Assembly (NCBI GenBank): GCA_964354655.1
Contig: CAYHAL010000014.1
Location: 1-31,415, forward strand
Direction: 5' to 3'
Length of the DNA stretch: 31,415 nt
From: E44-bin46 sp964354655
GTDB lineage: Bacteria; Chloroflexota; Dehalococcoidia; Dehalococcoidales; E44-bin46
Shown here: one piece after another, positions 7,601-14,282 of the stretch
How positions within the stretch are numbered: position 1 is the first letter of the stretch
How the letters are laid out: every line of letters starts with the position of its first letter
Made by a program: the position numbers and the translations under genes
Notes under the pieces: generated by a model
The model's input: the letters and a program-made list of their open reading frames with translations, nothing else
The model's database searches: none
What the model was told of the DNA's origin: nothing

Positions 7601-9167
7601 TCCCCTTCATACCGATAGTGGGGCGCCTCTTAGAAATGCCAATTAGTGGCCTGTTATATAGTTTAAGACCCCGCCAAATTACCGCTTGCTTAACATCACT
7701 CGGTACATCTGTAGTAACCTGATATGCAACTTTCCCCACTGGTTTAATCGCATCCATAATTTCCGCTGTTGTCTCACTTGTTCTTACACCGGCGGTTGTT
7801 GCGATCCTACCAGCTTTCCCTAGCCTTGCCAGTTTGCCAGCCGAACCCAGTTTGCCAATTAAGCCAAGGCCACCCAGCACTATTGAGGCATCTGAGGCGA
7901 TAGAGCCAGCCATTATGCCTATTTCCGACCAGCTCCAACCCCCCTCTTTTGCCTGTTTATAAGTTCTATAGGTTCCATAGAAAGGGACCATATTCAAGCC
8001 AAAATTCTTGGCTACTGCCTTCAAAGTCCCTTCTTGAGCAAGACGCCATTGAGTGAATTGCTCCTTATTGCCAGTGAATATCTTTTGCGGGGCTTCAACT
8101 GGGGCCGTAGGCTCATAGAGGGTTAATACATCCGGCGGTTTAGTTAGTTTTGAAGGTATAATCCAGCGAATGTTTGTACTTCCTTTGTACTTCGGGTCAT
8201 TTCTCAATTCGTCGATATTCTGGTTATAATCCTCTAGATACATCTGCTGGAGGTCTGACCATTCCTTCTCAATATCGGCTTTATTAAAGCTGTAGGTATA
8301 GGCTTGCCCCATGGTCATTATCTCCATAGCCATATCATGGGGCAAGCGGTAAGTTGTATTGTATTCGTATATCGGCAGGTCAACACTTACACCTTTAAAT
8401 CCTGCTTTCATGGCTTCCGCTAAGCCTCTGCCCAATATTCTACCCTGCCGTCTGAGCTCGGTTGTTAGTTCGATTTCAGGCGATACGGTATATAATTCCC
8501 CAGTCTGGGTGAAATGAGTGCCAGCCGCCTTTTCCTTCTTGACGACACCCTTGATTCTTTCTCCAAGGGGGGGCAAATCAAAAGGTATGTAGGTCTTACC
8601 CTTGGCTTTTGCTTCTTCTTCCGCCTGCTTTATGGTTTTTATATCCTCTGCCGAATAGTAGCCCCATTTGCCGCCTTCCCCAGCGGCATAGACGCTACCC
8701 TTTGGAATATACCCCAGCTCGATAGCCTTGTTAAACTGTGCTTCCCCTCTTAATTCCTGGAGCGTCTTTACCTGCTGGTTTAATCGCCGGACATGTTCCC
8801 GGGTCCCGCTTTGAAACGACTGCCCAAAGTGGCTGATGTAGTCCAGTTGAACGGCTACAGGTGCGCTCGCTTCCTCAAGGTGTCGCAAGGTATCAGCAGA
8901 GGCATGACCGGATAAGTTTATCTGCTCATCGGTGAGGTAGCTTTTGTATTTTGTGGGGTCACGCTCTATCCTGGCCTGCGTTTCTGGGGTTCGAGCCTTC
9001 TCCAGGGCTATAACTTCTTTTTGCCTCTCCGCCAGGGAAGTCTCAGCTTTAACCTTGGCCGCCTTCTCTTGGGCTACGACTGCCTTCTGTCTCTCTGCTA
9101 AGCTTGTCTTGGCTGCCTGCTCGCTGGCCAGCACTGTTTTCATCCTTTCGCTCAGCGGTAAATTCAT
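4620..9167 (-). CDS. Giant mosaic protein of the element, 1515 residues
   Basis: I do not recognise this protein as a whole. The N-terminal 65 residues repeat a coiled-coil unit (TSLAERQKAVVAQEKA, then TSLAERQKEVIALEKA). A hydrophobic, glycine-rich segment lies at about 415-445. Two regions resemble nucleotidyltransferase cores, with a glycine-serine turn followed by a D-x-D strand: RGSSSL then GDFDIRF near 653, and LTGSGGVYL then PNDLDFIIM near 884. Both are inferred from motif shape only. A coiled coil spans about 1100-1180. A Ser/Thr/Val/Lys-rich tract (about 1216-1310) and a Pro/Tyr tract with PYPYPK repeats (about 1336-1356) precede a compact C-terminal domain rich in Trp and Tyr. The start has a strong GGAGAA site. 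It is followed at once by the CAP-domain membrane protein. It could be a structural, surface or effector protein. Confidence 0.75.
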   Translation of the reverse strand: MNLPLSERMKTVLASEQAAKTSLAERQKAVVAQEKAAKVKAETSLAERQKEVIALEKARTPETQARIERDPTKYKSYLTDEQINLSGHASADTLRHLEEASAPVAVQLDYISHFGQSFQSGTREHVRRLNQQVKTLQELRGEAQFNKAIELGYIPKGSVYAAGEGGKWGYYSAEDIKTIKQAEEEAKAKGKTYIPFDLPPLGERIKGVVKKEKAAGTHFTQTGELYTVSPEIELTTELRRQGRILGRGLAEAMKAGFKGVSVDLPIYEYNTTYRLPHDMAMEIMTMGQAYTYSFNKADIEKEWSDLQQMYLEDYNQNIDELRNDPKYKGSTNIRWIIPSKLTKPPDVLTLYEPTAPVEAPQKIFTGNKEQFTQWRLAQEGTLKAVAKNFGLNMVPFYGTYRTYKQAKEGGWSWSEIGIMAGSIASDASIVLGGLGLIGKLGSAGKLARLGKAGRIATTAGVRTSETTAEIMDAIKPVGKVAYQVTTDVPSDVKQAVIWRGLKLYNRPLIGISKRRPTIGMKGIQFPERTSILEGWHPGFSKLETYVFTRESTLTKLGIPEKEVAKLYNTLNKIARIVGKAPPEVPTTVGIKDIAPMTLEDDGAAVVVRQVIKYKDMIENVGMLRGSSSLKPQLSTTAKEAWEGLGRQIGDFDIRFKAGVSVEKAEAMVKETTDMLQKVKGANRAWLDPENPGLTWGVAQDGIPHHYIDAKLPGTPSSSSAALQGAYGYRFKDPFITVDCPGFGQLTLLRLDETTLEKAASILEWRGQAGFKQLNTEQVKAIFQSNLTPEEQMGAVLACLNEDTGKVYLSTMKGIDLVDDIDVPKSMIRSKADFSEMLKGKITPDEAARVKAWAQRHANSVKLTGSGGVYLQTENVKGMPTPNDLDFIIMKGSKYTTKQAEADLSKILGKKMKGLVDVRAEGQYGKLPYGWKAKEPIKIDGISVQPLTEQMYHQTVSITSPGVEESLGLMGPKVKTLGKEVVGGLEVGTHPGRVPDITKLVREYKALANAFDEMGQGAKAKVLREVANMIDKAPRGKPLPVPPMGEEEVFFTPAAHRMKDVIDEYVAVWTYLGKDEAKSFADDWGKLLPKEGKTPAPNLTKAELQAQLKANGNKANQLLERRVKLQAAGNTKTIGQIDNQLTKLGNTRAELLNKLNQLDEPPAITHEIENRLKSLGYSTDDITRMAPNDRIGILNSQDLPNRADSLTWYPSGPTSEAVSGFPVVKISVLPSLSRSLSVSTKQRISTPVSVSVSPSGKVSVKTSPSAKVSSKAAGSTVPSSKTSAKTSKVSVSKSPSRSTSKVSPLSRIKYAPSSKVYPYTPNKVYPYLPPRYPPPSVPPLSLLPKPYPYPKPYPYPKPGIKIRWEKVTVKKVVRSPKKPGIVSWRQGLWWISILPPYHVYQRNGKTVYHALPFIKGQRLYVIYSKTPPPLARRYTGDPFETCYSWRGAPPEEILLDMGIENVKVVKGKNITFEKVLQKGKEITSEKVSQTAKPERIPVAKRPKYPEPELLLYRDSI

Positions 9168-9203
9168 TCTGTTCTCCTTCTTTATTTTACCACGAAAATT
9201 TTT

Positions 9204-9884
9204 TTACCACCCAAAATCGACTTTTTGCTGTATTTTTAGGGATTCGTCAGCAGATAGGGTCTTTAGATAGCGCATGGTCATTAAGGCTGATTTATGCCTT
9301 AGCTGACTTTGTGTAGCTCTCGGATTGCCGGTAAGCCGTAGGCGCTCAATAGCGCCGCTATGCCTCAGAATATGGACGCCGCCCACGTGGTCACGTTCCT
9401 TTGACGGCCTCGGTATCCCCGCCTTGTTAAAAGCCTCAGTTACTACCCTGAAAGCCTGTGAGCGTGATACCGGGAATATGCGCTCACTTTCGCCTATCCT
9501 GGCCCGGTAGCAGTAGGATTGCAGCTCAGCCGCTATACTGGCGGATATTGCCACCACGCCTGGCTTACTACCCTTGCCAAGTATCTTTACCGTCCAACCG
9601 TCCGGTGTTCGCTGCAAATCAACTGGCCTTACCCCTAGTGCCTCGGACACCCTCAAGCAGCCGTCAAACAAAAACTTGATTAGTAAGGCGTTTCGCTCAC
9701 CATGCCGGCTATTCTGGCCGGCTACTACCGCCATTAACTTAACCTGGCCCGAGCTGATATGCGGCACATAGTCGGCGGCTCCGGCTTCCGCCCGCTGGAT
9801 TGCGGACACTTTTTCAGTTTTGTTGCGTAAAGCGGTATTATCCCCCGTTACCGTCAAAGCCGTCTCATTCTTACCGTTAGTCAT
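9204..9884 (-). CDS. Tyrosine recombinase, catalytic domain with a short N-terminus
   Basis: The 226-residue protein carries the full active-site set of the phage-integrase/XerC family: Arg78 in CLRVSEAL, a lysine at 104 or 107 in GKGSKPG, His171 and Arg174 in HILRHS, His197 in LRHKS and the nucleophile Tyr206 in MRYLK. The usual N-terminal core-binding (SAM-like) domain is missing or reduced to about 45 residues, so arm or core recognition must differ from typical integrases. It may act as a resolvase, a DNA-inversion enzyme or the element's second integrase. Its ATG overlaps the stop codon of the upstream zinc-ribbon gene in the sequence ATGACTAA. It lies immediately before the giant gene. 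Confidence 0.88.
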   Translation of the reverse strand: MTNGKNETALTVTGDNTALRNKTEKVSAIQRAEAGAADYVPHISSGQVKLMAVVAGQNSRHGERNALLIKFLFDGCLRVSEALGVRPVDLQRTPDGWTVKILGKGSKPGVVAISASIAAELQSYCYRARIGESERIFPVSRSQAFRVVTEAFNKAGIPRPSKERDHVGGVHILRHSGAIERLRLTGNPRATQSQLRHKSALMTMRYLKTLSADESLKIQQKVDFGW

Positions 9885-10134
9885 TTAATCCCCCATAATG
9901 CAACAAACTAATCAATTCTGTTGCGTTATTGACTACCCTTGTCTGAACTAATGGAAAACTATCGATAAAAGCGACCAGCCCACAGTGGGGACAAGACAAA
10001 AGTGAATTTCGCCGCCTTTTTTGTCGATTTGGATAAAGTGGGTGCCGGAGAAGGGTTTCAGCAAATAAAGTATGGCAACGCCGGCAGCGTCTAAACTTTT
10101 CCCCAGCGATTTTATCTATTACCCTTTGCATCAT
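9877..10134 (-). CDS. Small zinc-ribbon protein upstream of the tyrosine recombinase
   Basis: This 85-residue protein has two CxxC pairs (Cys17/Cys20 in CRRC, Cys48/Cys51 in CPHC) on either side of a basic stretch (RHPLYPNRQKRRR), consistent with a treble-clef or zinc-ribbon fold that binds nucleic acid. It starts at a tandem ATGATG preceded by GGGGTAAA. Its stop codon overlaps the recombinase start by eight bases, so the two proteins are translationally coupled and may act together. The function is not known. Confidence 0.6.
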   Translation of the reverse strand: MMQRVIDKIAGEKFRRCRRCHTLFAETLLRHPLYPNRQKRRRNSLLSCPHCGLVAFIDSFPLVQTRVVNNATELISLLHYGGLND

Positions 10135-10211
10135 TTTTTACCCCGTTTTTTACGGCCAAAACCCTTAAAAATCCTCGCCTTTAATACCAAACTACCTAAC
10201 CTAAAAACCAT

Positions 10212-10251
10212 TCTCGCTAGTGCTTTCTAGCGCTTGCTGGCGCTTGCTGGC
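10212..10251. repeat. Compact repeats: hairpin plus tandem decamers
   Basis: CGCTAG (10215-10220) and CTAGCG (10227-10232) form an inverted repeat. CGCTTGCTGG follows twice in tandem (10231-10240 and 10241-10250). The cluster lies between the excisionase-like gene and the zinc-ribbon/tyrosine-recombinase pair. It could be an accessory binding site for the excisionase-like protein or an iteron-like motif, but two copies are too few to decide. Confidence 0.4.
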
Positions 10252-10476
10252 TTACCCCTTCATAAGCCCTTTTAGCCAACCCAAGACCTCCTCGATTAAA
10301 TAAACCCGGTTATTCCGGTTGAGTGGGACATACGGCAACTGCCTTGTGCGCCTTAAGTCGTCCAGGGTTGAGGCGCTTATGCCGAATATCACGCACAAGT
10401 CGTATTCTGAGATTACCTGGTCGCTCAGGCTTGCATGCGCGCAAGTTGGCTTTAATTCCTTCGATTCTTCGCCCAT
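10252..10476 (-). CDS. Excisionase-like (MerR/HTH_17-type) DNA-binding protein
   Basis: The 74-residue product contains VISEYDLCVIFGISASTLDD, then LRRTRQLPYVPLNRNNRVYL and IEEVLGWLKGL. This is the normal order of an excisionase-type winged helix-turn-helix: recognition helix, a wing around the RNNRVY turn, then a final helix. Such proteins bind and bend DNA and control integrase direction or initiate replication. The ATG at 10476 has a strong GGAGG nine bases upstream, which fixes the start even though the frame of the preceding gene runs on for 167 bases past it. It is probably a partner for one of the two recombinases. Confidence 0.75.
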   Translation of the reverse strand: MGEESKELKPTCAHASLSDQVISEYDLCVIFGISASTLDDLRRTRQLPYVPLNRNNRVYLIEEVLGWLKGLMKG

Positions 10477-10840
10477 GAATTTCTACCTCCGTTTGATATA
10501 TTCCCTTAAGTATATTTCTCTCGGAATTGATAATTGCATCTATATCGGGGTTACCCGAGTGAGTTTTAGGATTAACCACGGCAGCCCTAACATCAACTTC
10601 ACGCCCCAGGCATATCGTTTTAAGTTCATCATTAATCCCATAAGCGTAACCGTCAACATAATATACTTGGCCCTCTTTGCTCCATGATGTTTGTTGTGTT
10701 GGCGATGCTACCGCCGGCTCGTTATCCTTCACTTTAGGGACTCGCACAGTGGTACCGTTCTCATAAAGAACTAAGAACTCATCCAGTTTTATCTCCCCAT
10801 CGCGCCGGCAGTCGTAAAGTAATAGTGCCTGGTCAGTCAT
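10310..10840 (-). CDS. Hypothetical protein, 176 residues, overlapping the excisionase-like gene
   Basis: I do not recognise this protein. The first 120 or so residues look like a small beta-rich domain (LDEFLVLYENGTTVRVPKV, EGQVYYVDGYAYGIND, ICLGREVDVRAAVVNP). The last 56 residues lie inside the excisionase-like gene in another frame and are very basic (RRIEGIKANLRACKPERPG and on to the end). This may be genuine dual coding, or the gene may have lost its original stop codon through a mutation near 10480. Its start ATGACTGA overlaps the stop of the upstream gene by eight bases, which supports the 5' end. Confidence 0.55.
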   Translation of the reverse strand: MTDQALLLYDCRRDGEIKLDEFLVLYENGTTVRVPKVKDNEPAVASPTQQTSWSKEGQVYYVDGYAYGINDELKTICLGREVDVRAAVVNPKTHSGNPDIDAIINSERNILKGIYQTEVEIHGRRIEGIKANLRACKPERPGNLRIRLVRDIRHKRLNPGRLKAHKAVAVCPTQPE

Positions 10841-11141
10841 TTGCTATCTCCCTCAGGAACCTCTCATTGGCTTCCATTTCTGATTCACTAATCCATTCGC
10901 CGAAAAGAAATATGTATTGGGTGTATTGTGCCCCTGAGGCCATTGAACAACAGAGCTGCCGGTCCTGGTATTCCTCGCATAGCTCTTGCAGCCATTCCCC
11001 GCATTCTCGGCAAACCCGGACGACATCACCATCATTGTCAAGCCAACCTTCGGATTCCTTCCCACACCTAATGCACGGCGGTTTTATTAAGGGGTCCGGG
11101 TCTAAGTAAACCGAGCAACGCTTTATATCACCTGCATCCAT
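10833..11141 (-). CDS. Small zinc-finger protein
   Basis: The 102-residue product holds two CxxC pairs, CIRCGKESEGWLDNDG and then CRECGEWLQE, forming a rubredoxin- or zinc-ribbon-like knuckle. An acidic tail (FGEWISESEMEANERFLREI) follows. The start is the ATG of TGATG, which overlaps the upstream stop codon by one base and has a GGGAGGGA ribosome site. The stop overlaps the next start by eight bases. It belongs to the replication-gene unit that begins with the primase. The partner is unknown. Confidence 0.6.
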   Translation of the reverse strand: MDAGDIKRCSVYLDPDPLIKPPCIRCGKESEGWLDNDGDVVRVCRECGEWLQELCEEYQDRQLCCSMASGAQYTQYIFLFGEWISESEMEANERFLREIAND

Positions 11142-11392
11142 CAAATCAATCCCTCCCTTTCTAAGTCCCGAAATGCGGCCGCTAAATCATCAAGGTCAGC
11201 CTGGGAGATATGTCTTTTAAGCCGTATGTGTCTAACCCACTGGTCCCGCTGCGACTCACTCTGGCAAGCGGCTAAGTCAATCCAATACTCAAAATAGGGC
11301 GTGAGCATGATATTGAGGCTTACTGGCTTTTTTGTGTCGAGGTACCACCGACCCCAGCGCCTAACTTTTATTGATTCCTTTGTCTTAGTCAT
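11141..11392 (-). CDS. Hypothetical protein, 83 residues, after the primase
   Basis: I do not recognise this protein. From the ATG at 11392 it reads MTKTKESIKVRRWGRWYLD, has a middle aromatic segment (TPYFEYWIDLAACQSE), and ends in a helical acidic stretch (ADLDDLAAAFRDLEREGLI). The ATG has AGAGG seven to eight bases upstream inside the end of the primase gene and overlaps its TAA (ATGACTAA). An upstream GTG would add seven residues but has no better site. It is likely part of the replication unit. Confidence 0.5.
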   Translation of the reverse strand: MTKTKESIKVRRWGRWYLDTKKPVSLNIMLTPYFEYWIDLAACQSESQRDQWVRHIRLKRHISQADLDDLAAAFRDLEREGLI

Positions 11393-13847
11393 ATGTTTGT
11401 CCCTCTTTAGCACATAGTTCGCAACCTACAGGATGTAAGAATCCACATTCCGAACAATAATATTGTCCCTTGGATGATAAAGCCCATTCCGCACCACATT
11501 TAGGGCATGGGTGAATAGGATATTGCCCGGGGTTTTCTTTAGTAGATAGAGTAGATGACAGGGGTAGTTGTGGAGTAGATGAAGTAGCCGAAGTAGGCGG
11601 TTTTCCTATATTATTTTCTATATTTTCCTTTATAATGGAATAACTAGGAAATTCATCAACAATATCTACTTCATCTACTTTTGGTGGTTCTTCCCCTTCT
11701 CTTAACAGTCGGATAAACCGCCACTTCATTTGCCCCCCACTAATGAACTTTCTAGCGGTATCTTTCTCTTTTAGTCGTCTACTGAATGTTCGAGAGGTTA
11801 CCGGATCCATAGAATTTCCCTCGCACCATTTTTCATAACCGGCGTATATGCCCTTGTGGGAAATGACACACTCGGCATTTCGGGGTTCAAGAACACAACA
11901 TGCTTTTAAGAAGTCCGACAGCACATCCTGTTCCTGCCGATATTCTGCTACAGCCTGTGTTACCTCTCTCGGCTCTGCCAACCCTGATTGCTGCCAATCC
12001 AAACACCCCTGCACTGCCCAGGCTAGTATTGCCGGGTACTCATTCTTCATCTTCTCCCTAAGCCTCTTATCCTGCTCCGCTACGGGGATAACCACATTGA
12101 ACGGTATGAGTTTCACCCTACGCCAGATTGAGTAGGTTGTATCTGTTATATCCGGCTTATGGTTACTGTTCAGCCAGATTTTATAAGTTACTTCATACTC
12201 AAATTCCCTTTCATGTTTATGGCTGGCGCGTATGCGCTCTCCCCCAGTCAAGTGTTTTAGTTTGGGCACCGCCAACCGCCGTCCCTCTTCAATCTCGCTG
12301 GCAGCCACAAAACGCTTGCCAGCTAGGCTAGCTATATCTTCACTGTGGCCCGATTTACTCGGTTTGAAGCTGGACAAAAATATCTCTATGTCAGCTTGGG
12401 CAGCGTAAGGGGCCATCACGTCCATGAAGACGTTTAAAAAAGTGCTTTTGCCGTTCATCCCAGACCCATAGCAGAAGAAAAGCGTTTGCTCACTGGTATT
12501 GCCAGTCAATGTGTAACCTATGCACCGTTGAAGGTAAGTGATGAGGTTTTTGTTATTGTCAAAAATTCTATTAAGAAACTGGTCCCATAAGTTACTTTGG
12601 GCTGTGGGGATATATTCAACTGGGGCAACCACGGTCAGATAATCTTCTTTATTGGCAGGTCGGAGTTCCCCAGTATGCAAGTCTATAGTGCCATTCTGAG
12701 CGTTAAAGAGCCAGTAATTGGCATCCAACCGGTCCAGAGATATCTTGGCTAGCGGCTCCGCCTGGGCTACTATGGCATTGAGCCGCATATTGCTTTCGCT
12801 AGTCTTACCCCAATCGGCTAATTTTTTCCGCTCATCTTCATCATCCTCATGAGCAGCCTCTTCATAGATGGTACGCACTGTTTTTTGTGCTAATCTCATA
12901 ATCTCGCCGCCATAATCCCACTGCCAATGGGTGCCTTGCCAGATTAGCCATAGCCGACGCTCATAGCAATAGCGTATGTCATCACCATAAAGTGACATGA
13001 GACGCTCCGCATTACCTAGGTCAGTTCGGTTATGGGTGGTAGGTATGCCAGCATCCAATGTGCTAGTGGTGGGTTCCCAAGGGGGAGCAGCGTTTATTAC
13101 CTCAAGCAACTTATCCCGGTTGAGGCCAGCATTTAGCCAGTCGCTTATGTCCCGGATTGCCCCTGGCATTTCAATTACTTTTACTAGAATCCCCGTATCT
13201 CGAAGCGATTGAGCCACTTGCCGAGCGTGCTTACGCCCTGGACCGTCATTGTCAGCAAAAACGACAACTTCTTTGGCTCCCTTTAGGCTCTCGGCATAAC
13301 TAGAGCGCCACTTCAACGCGCCCATCGGATTGCATGTAGCACAGAAGCCCATGGCTCGTAAATTATCCGTGTCTTTCTCACCCTCACTCACTAAAATTCT
13401 TTCCCCATCAGCGATTGCCTTTAGAACTTCGGGAAGATGGTAAATGACCGGCGTGACACCACGTAGCCCCCAGGACCCGTCTGGGCGTCTCTGGGCAAAT
13501 GATTTCGGCTTGAACCGTACAACTTCAAAAACAACCTTTCCTGAAGAGTCATGGTAAGGATAACTACAAACAATCTCCCTCTCGGGATAATTACTGGATG
13601 GGCCGTGGGTATTGTCTAGATAAAGACTTGCCATAGTGAGCCCTACGGCTTGCACTATGGCGTTGGGAAGACAACCAGCTAGGCAATGCACTAGGATTTT
13701 ATGGTCTACTAACTTAATATTCAGGCTGGGCTCATGGTCACTATGCGCCGGACATAGGGCTTGCCACTGGTTTTGTCCAATCGGCTTTACCCTTGAAAAT
13801 AAAACCAAGAACTCATCTATACTGTGGAGACGAGTTTCAGCTACCAT
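11385..13847 (-). CDS. P4/D5-type DNA primase–helicase
   Basis: The 820-residue fusion carries the usual order of plasmid- and phage-replication primase–helicases. A CHC2-like zinc finger (CPAH then HCLAGC, residues about 32-60) is followed by a TOPRIM domain with ILVSEGEKD and VVVFADNDGPG (about 150-210). Then come a D5_N region (about 280-440) and a superfamily 3 helicase with Walker A GSGMNGKST near 465, the EIEEG motif and the sensor-type IWLNSNHKP. The C-terminus adds a Ser/Thr/Pro linker and a four-cysteine zinc ribbon (CPKCG, CSECG) plus CELC. It would unwind and prime the element's own DNA, acting on double-stranded origin DNA in the cytoplasm. It starts at an ATG with AAAGGGG upstream and overlaps the preceding small gene by 11 bases. 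Confidence 0.93.
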   Translation of the reverse strand: MVAETRLHSIDEFLVLFSRVKPIGQNQWQALCPAHSDHEPSLNIKLVDHKILVHCLAGCLPNAIVQAVGLTMASLYLDNTHGPSSNYPEREIVCSYPYHDSSGKVVFEVVRFKPKSFAQRRPDGSWGLRGVTPVIYHLPEVLKAIADGERILVSEGEKDTDNLRAMGFCATCNPMGALKWRSSYAESLKGAKEVVVFADNDGPGRKHARQVAQSLRDTGILVKVIEMPGAIRDISDWLNAGLNRDKLLEVINAAPPWEPTTSTLDAGIPTTHNRTDLGNAERLMSLYGDDIRYCYERRLWLIWQGTHWQWDYGGEIMRLAQKTVRTIYEEAAHEDDEDERKKLADWGKTSESNMRLNAIVAQAEPLAKISLDRLDANYWLFNAQNGTIDLHTGELRPANKEDYLTVVAPVEYIPTAQSNLWDQFLNRIFDNNKNLITYLQRCIGYTLTGNTSEQTLFFCYGSGMNGKSTFLNVFMDVMAPYAAQADIEIFLSSFKPSKSGHSEDIASLAGKRFVAASEIEEGRRLAVPKLKHLTGGERIRASHKHEREFEYEVTYKIWLNSNHKPDITDTTYSIWRRVKLIPFNVVIPVAEQDKRLREKMKNEYPAILAWAVQGCLDWQQSGLAEPREVTQAVAEYRQEQDVLSDFLKACCVLEPRNAECVISHKGIYAGYEKWCEGNSMDPVTSRTFSRRLKEKDTARKFISGGQMKWRFIRLLREGEEPPKVDEVDIVDEFPSYSIIKENIENNIGKPPTSATSSTPQLPLSSTLSTKENPGQYPIHPCPKCGAEWALSSKGQYYCSECGFLHPVGCELCAKEGQTYD

Positions 13848-14031
13848 TATTGCCCCTTTGCTGTTTTGAGTTATTAATTAGCCTCTTCCACAGCTGTTCC
13901 CAAAGTCCCTTTCGCCCATTTGAGCTGGCTTCTGGCTGGGGTTTGAATTGAACGTTAATCACCGGAGGCTGTTTAGCCTTAGGTCTAGCCACCCTCCACC
14001 CCCTCGCCATTATCTTCCGCTTGCTCATCAA
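13837..14031 (-). CDS. Small basic protein between regulator and primase
   Basis: This frame of up to 64 residues is rich in Lys, Arg, Pro and Gln (MARGWRVARPKAKQPP, then NGRKGLWEQLWKRLINN). It overlaps the regulator gene upstream by up to 47 bases and the primase downstream by 11 bases. A later ATG (about 14010) would shorten the first overlap. No motif is recognised. The tight coupling to the primase start is the main reason to keep it. Confidence 0.35.
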   Translation of the reverse strand: MMSKRKIMARGWRVARPKAKQPPVINVQFKPQPEASSNGRKGLWEQLWKRLINNSKQQRGNNGS

Positions 14032-14227
14032 GTAACCCCAAGACGGCTAAAATGCGTTGCTTGGCAGCAGGATAGATTTTTAAGTCGCGCTCTAATGCTG
14101 AAACTACACCTTGAGTAACTAGAGCTTCATAGGCAAGGTCGTCTTGAGTCCAACGTCGTGTAATGCGAGCAATCCGAACTTTTTGCCCTAATGTAAGAAG
14201 ACCATCAAAAACAAAAACCTCAGGCAT
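13985..14227 (-). CDS. Cro/XRE-type transcriptional regulator
   Basis: The 80-residue protein is almost entirely one lambda-repressor-like helix-turn-helix: LGQKVRIARITRRWTQDDLA, then YEALVTQGVVSALERDLKIY, and a last helix RILAVLGLL. WTQDDLA and GVVSALERD are the two helices of the DNA-reading motif. It lacks an oligomerisation or cleavage domain, unlike CI. The ATG follows GAGGAAAA. It precedes the replication genes, a typical place for a copy-number or lysogeny regulator. Confidence 0.8.
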   Translation of the reverse strand: MPEVFVFDGLLTLGQKVRIARITRRWTQDDLAYEALVTQGVVSALERDLKIYPAAKQRILAVLGLLDEQAEDNGEGVEGG

Positions 14228-14282
14228 TGTTTTTTCCTCTACCTGAGATTGTAGAATAGGTTTTTATAAAGTAAGTAGGATT

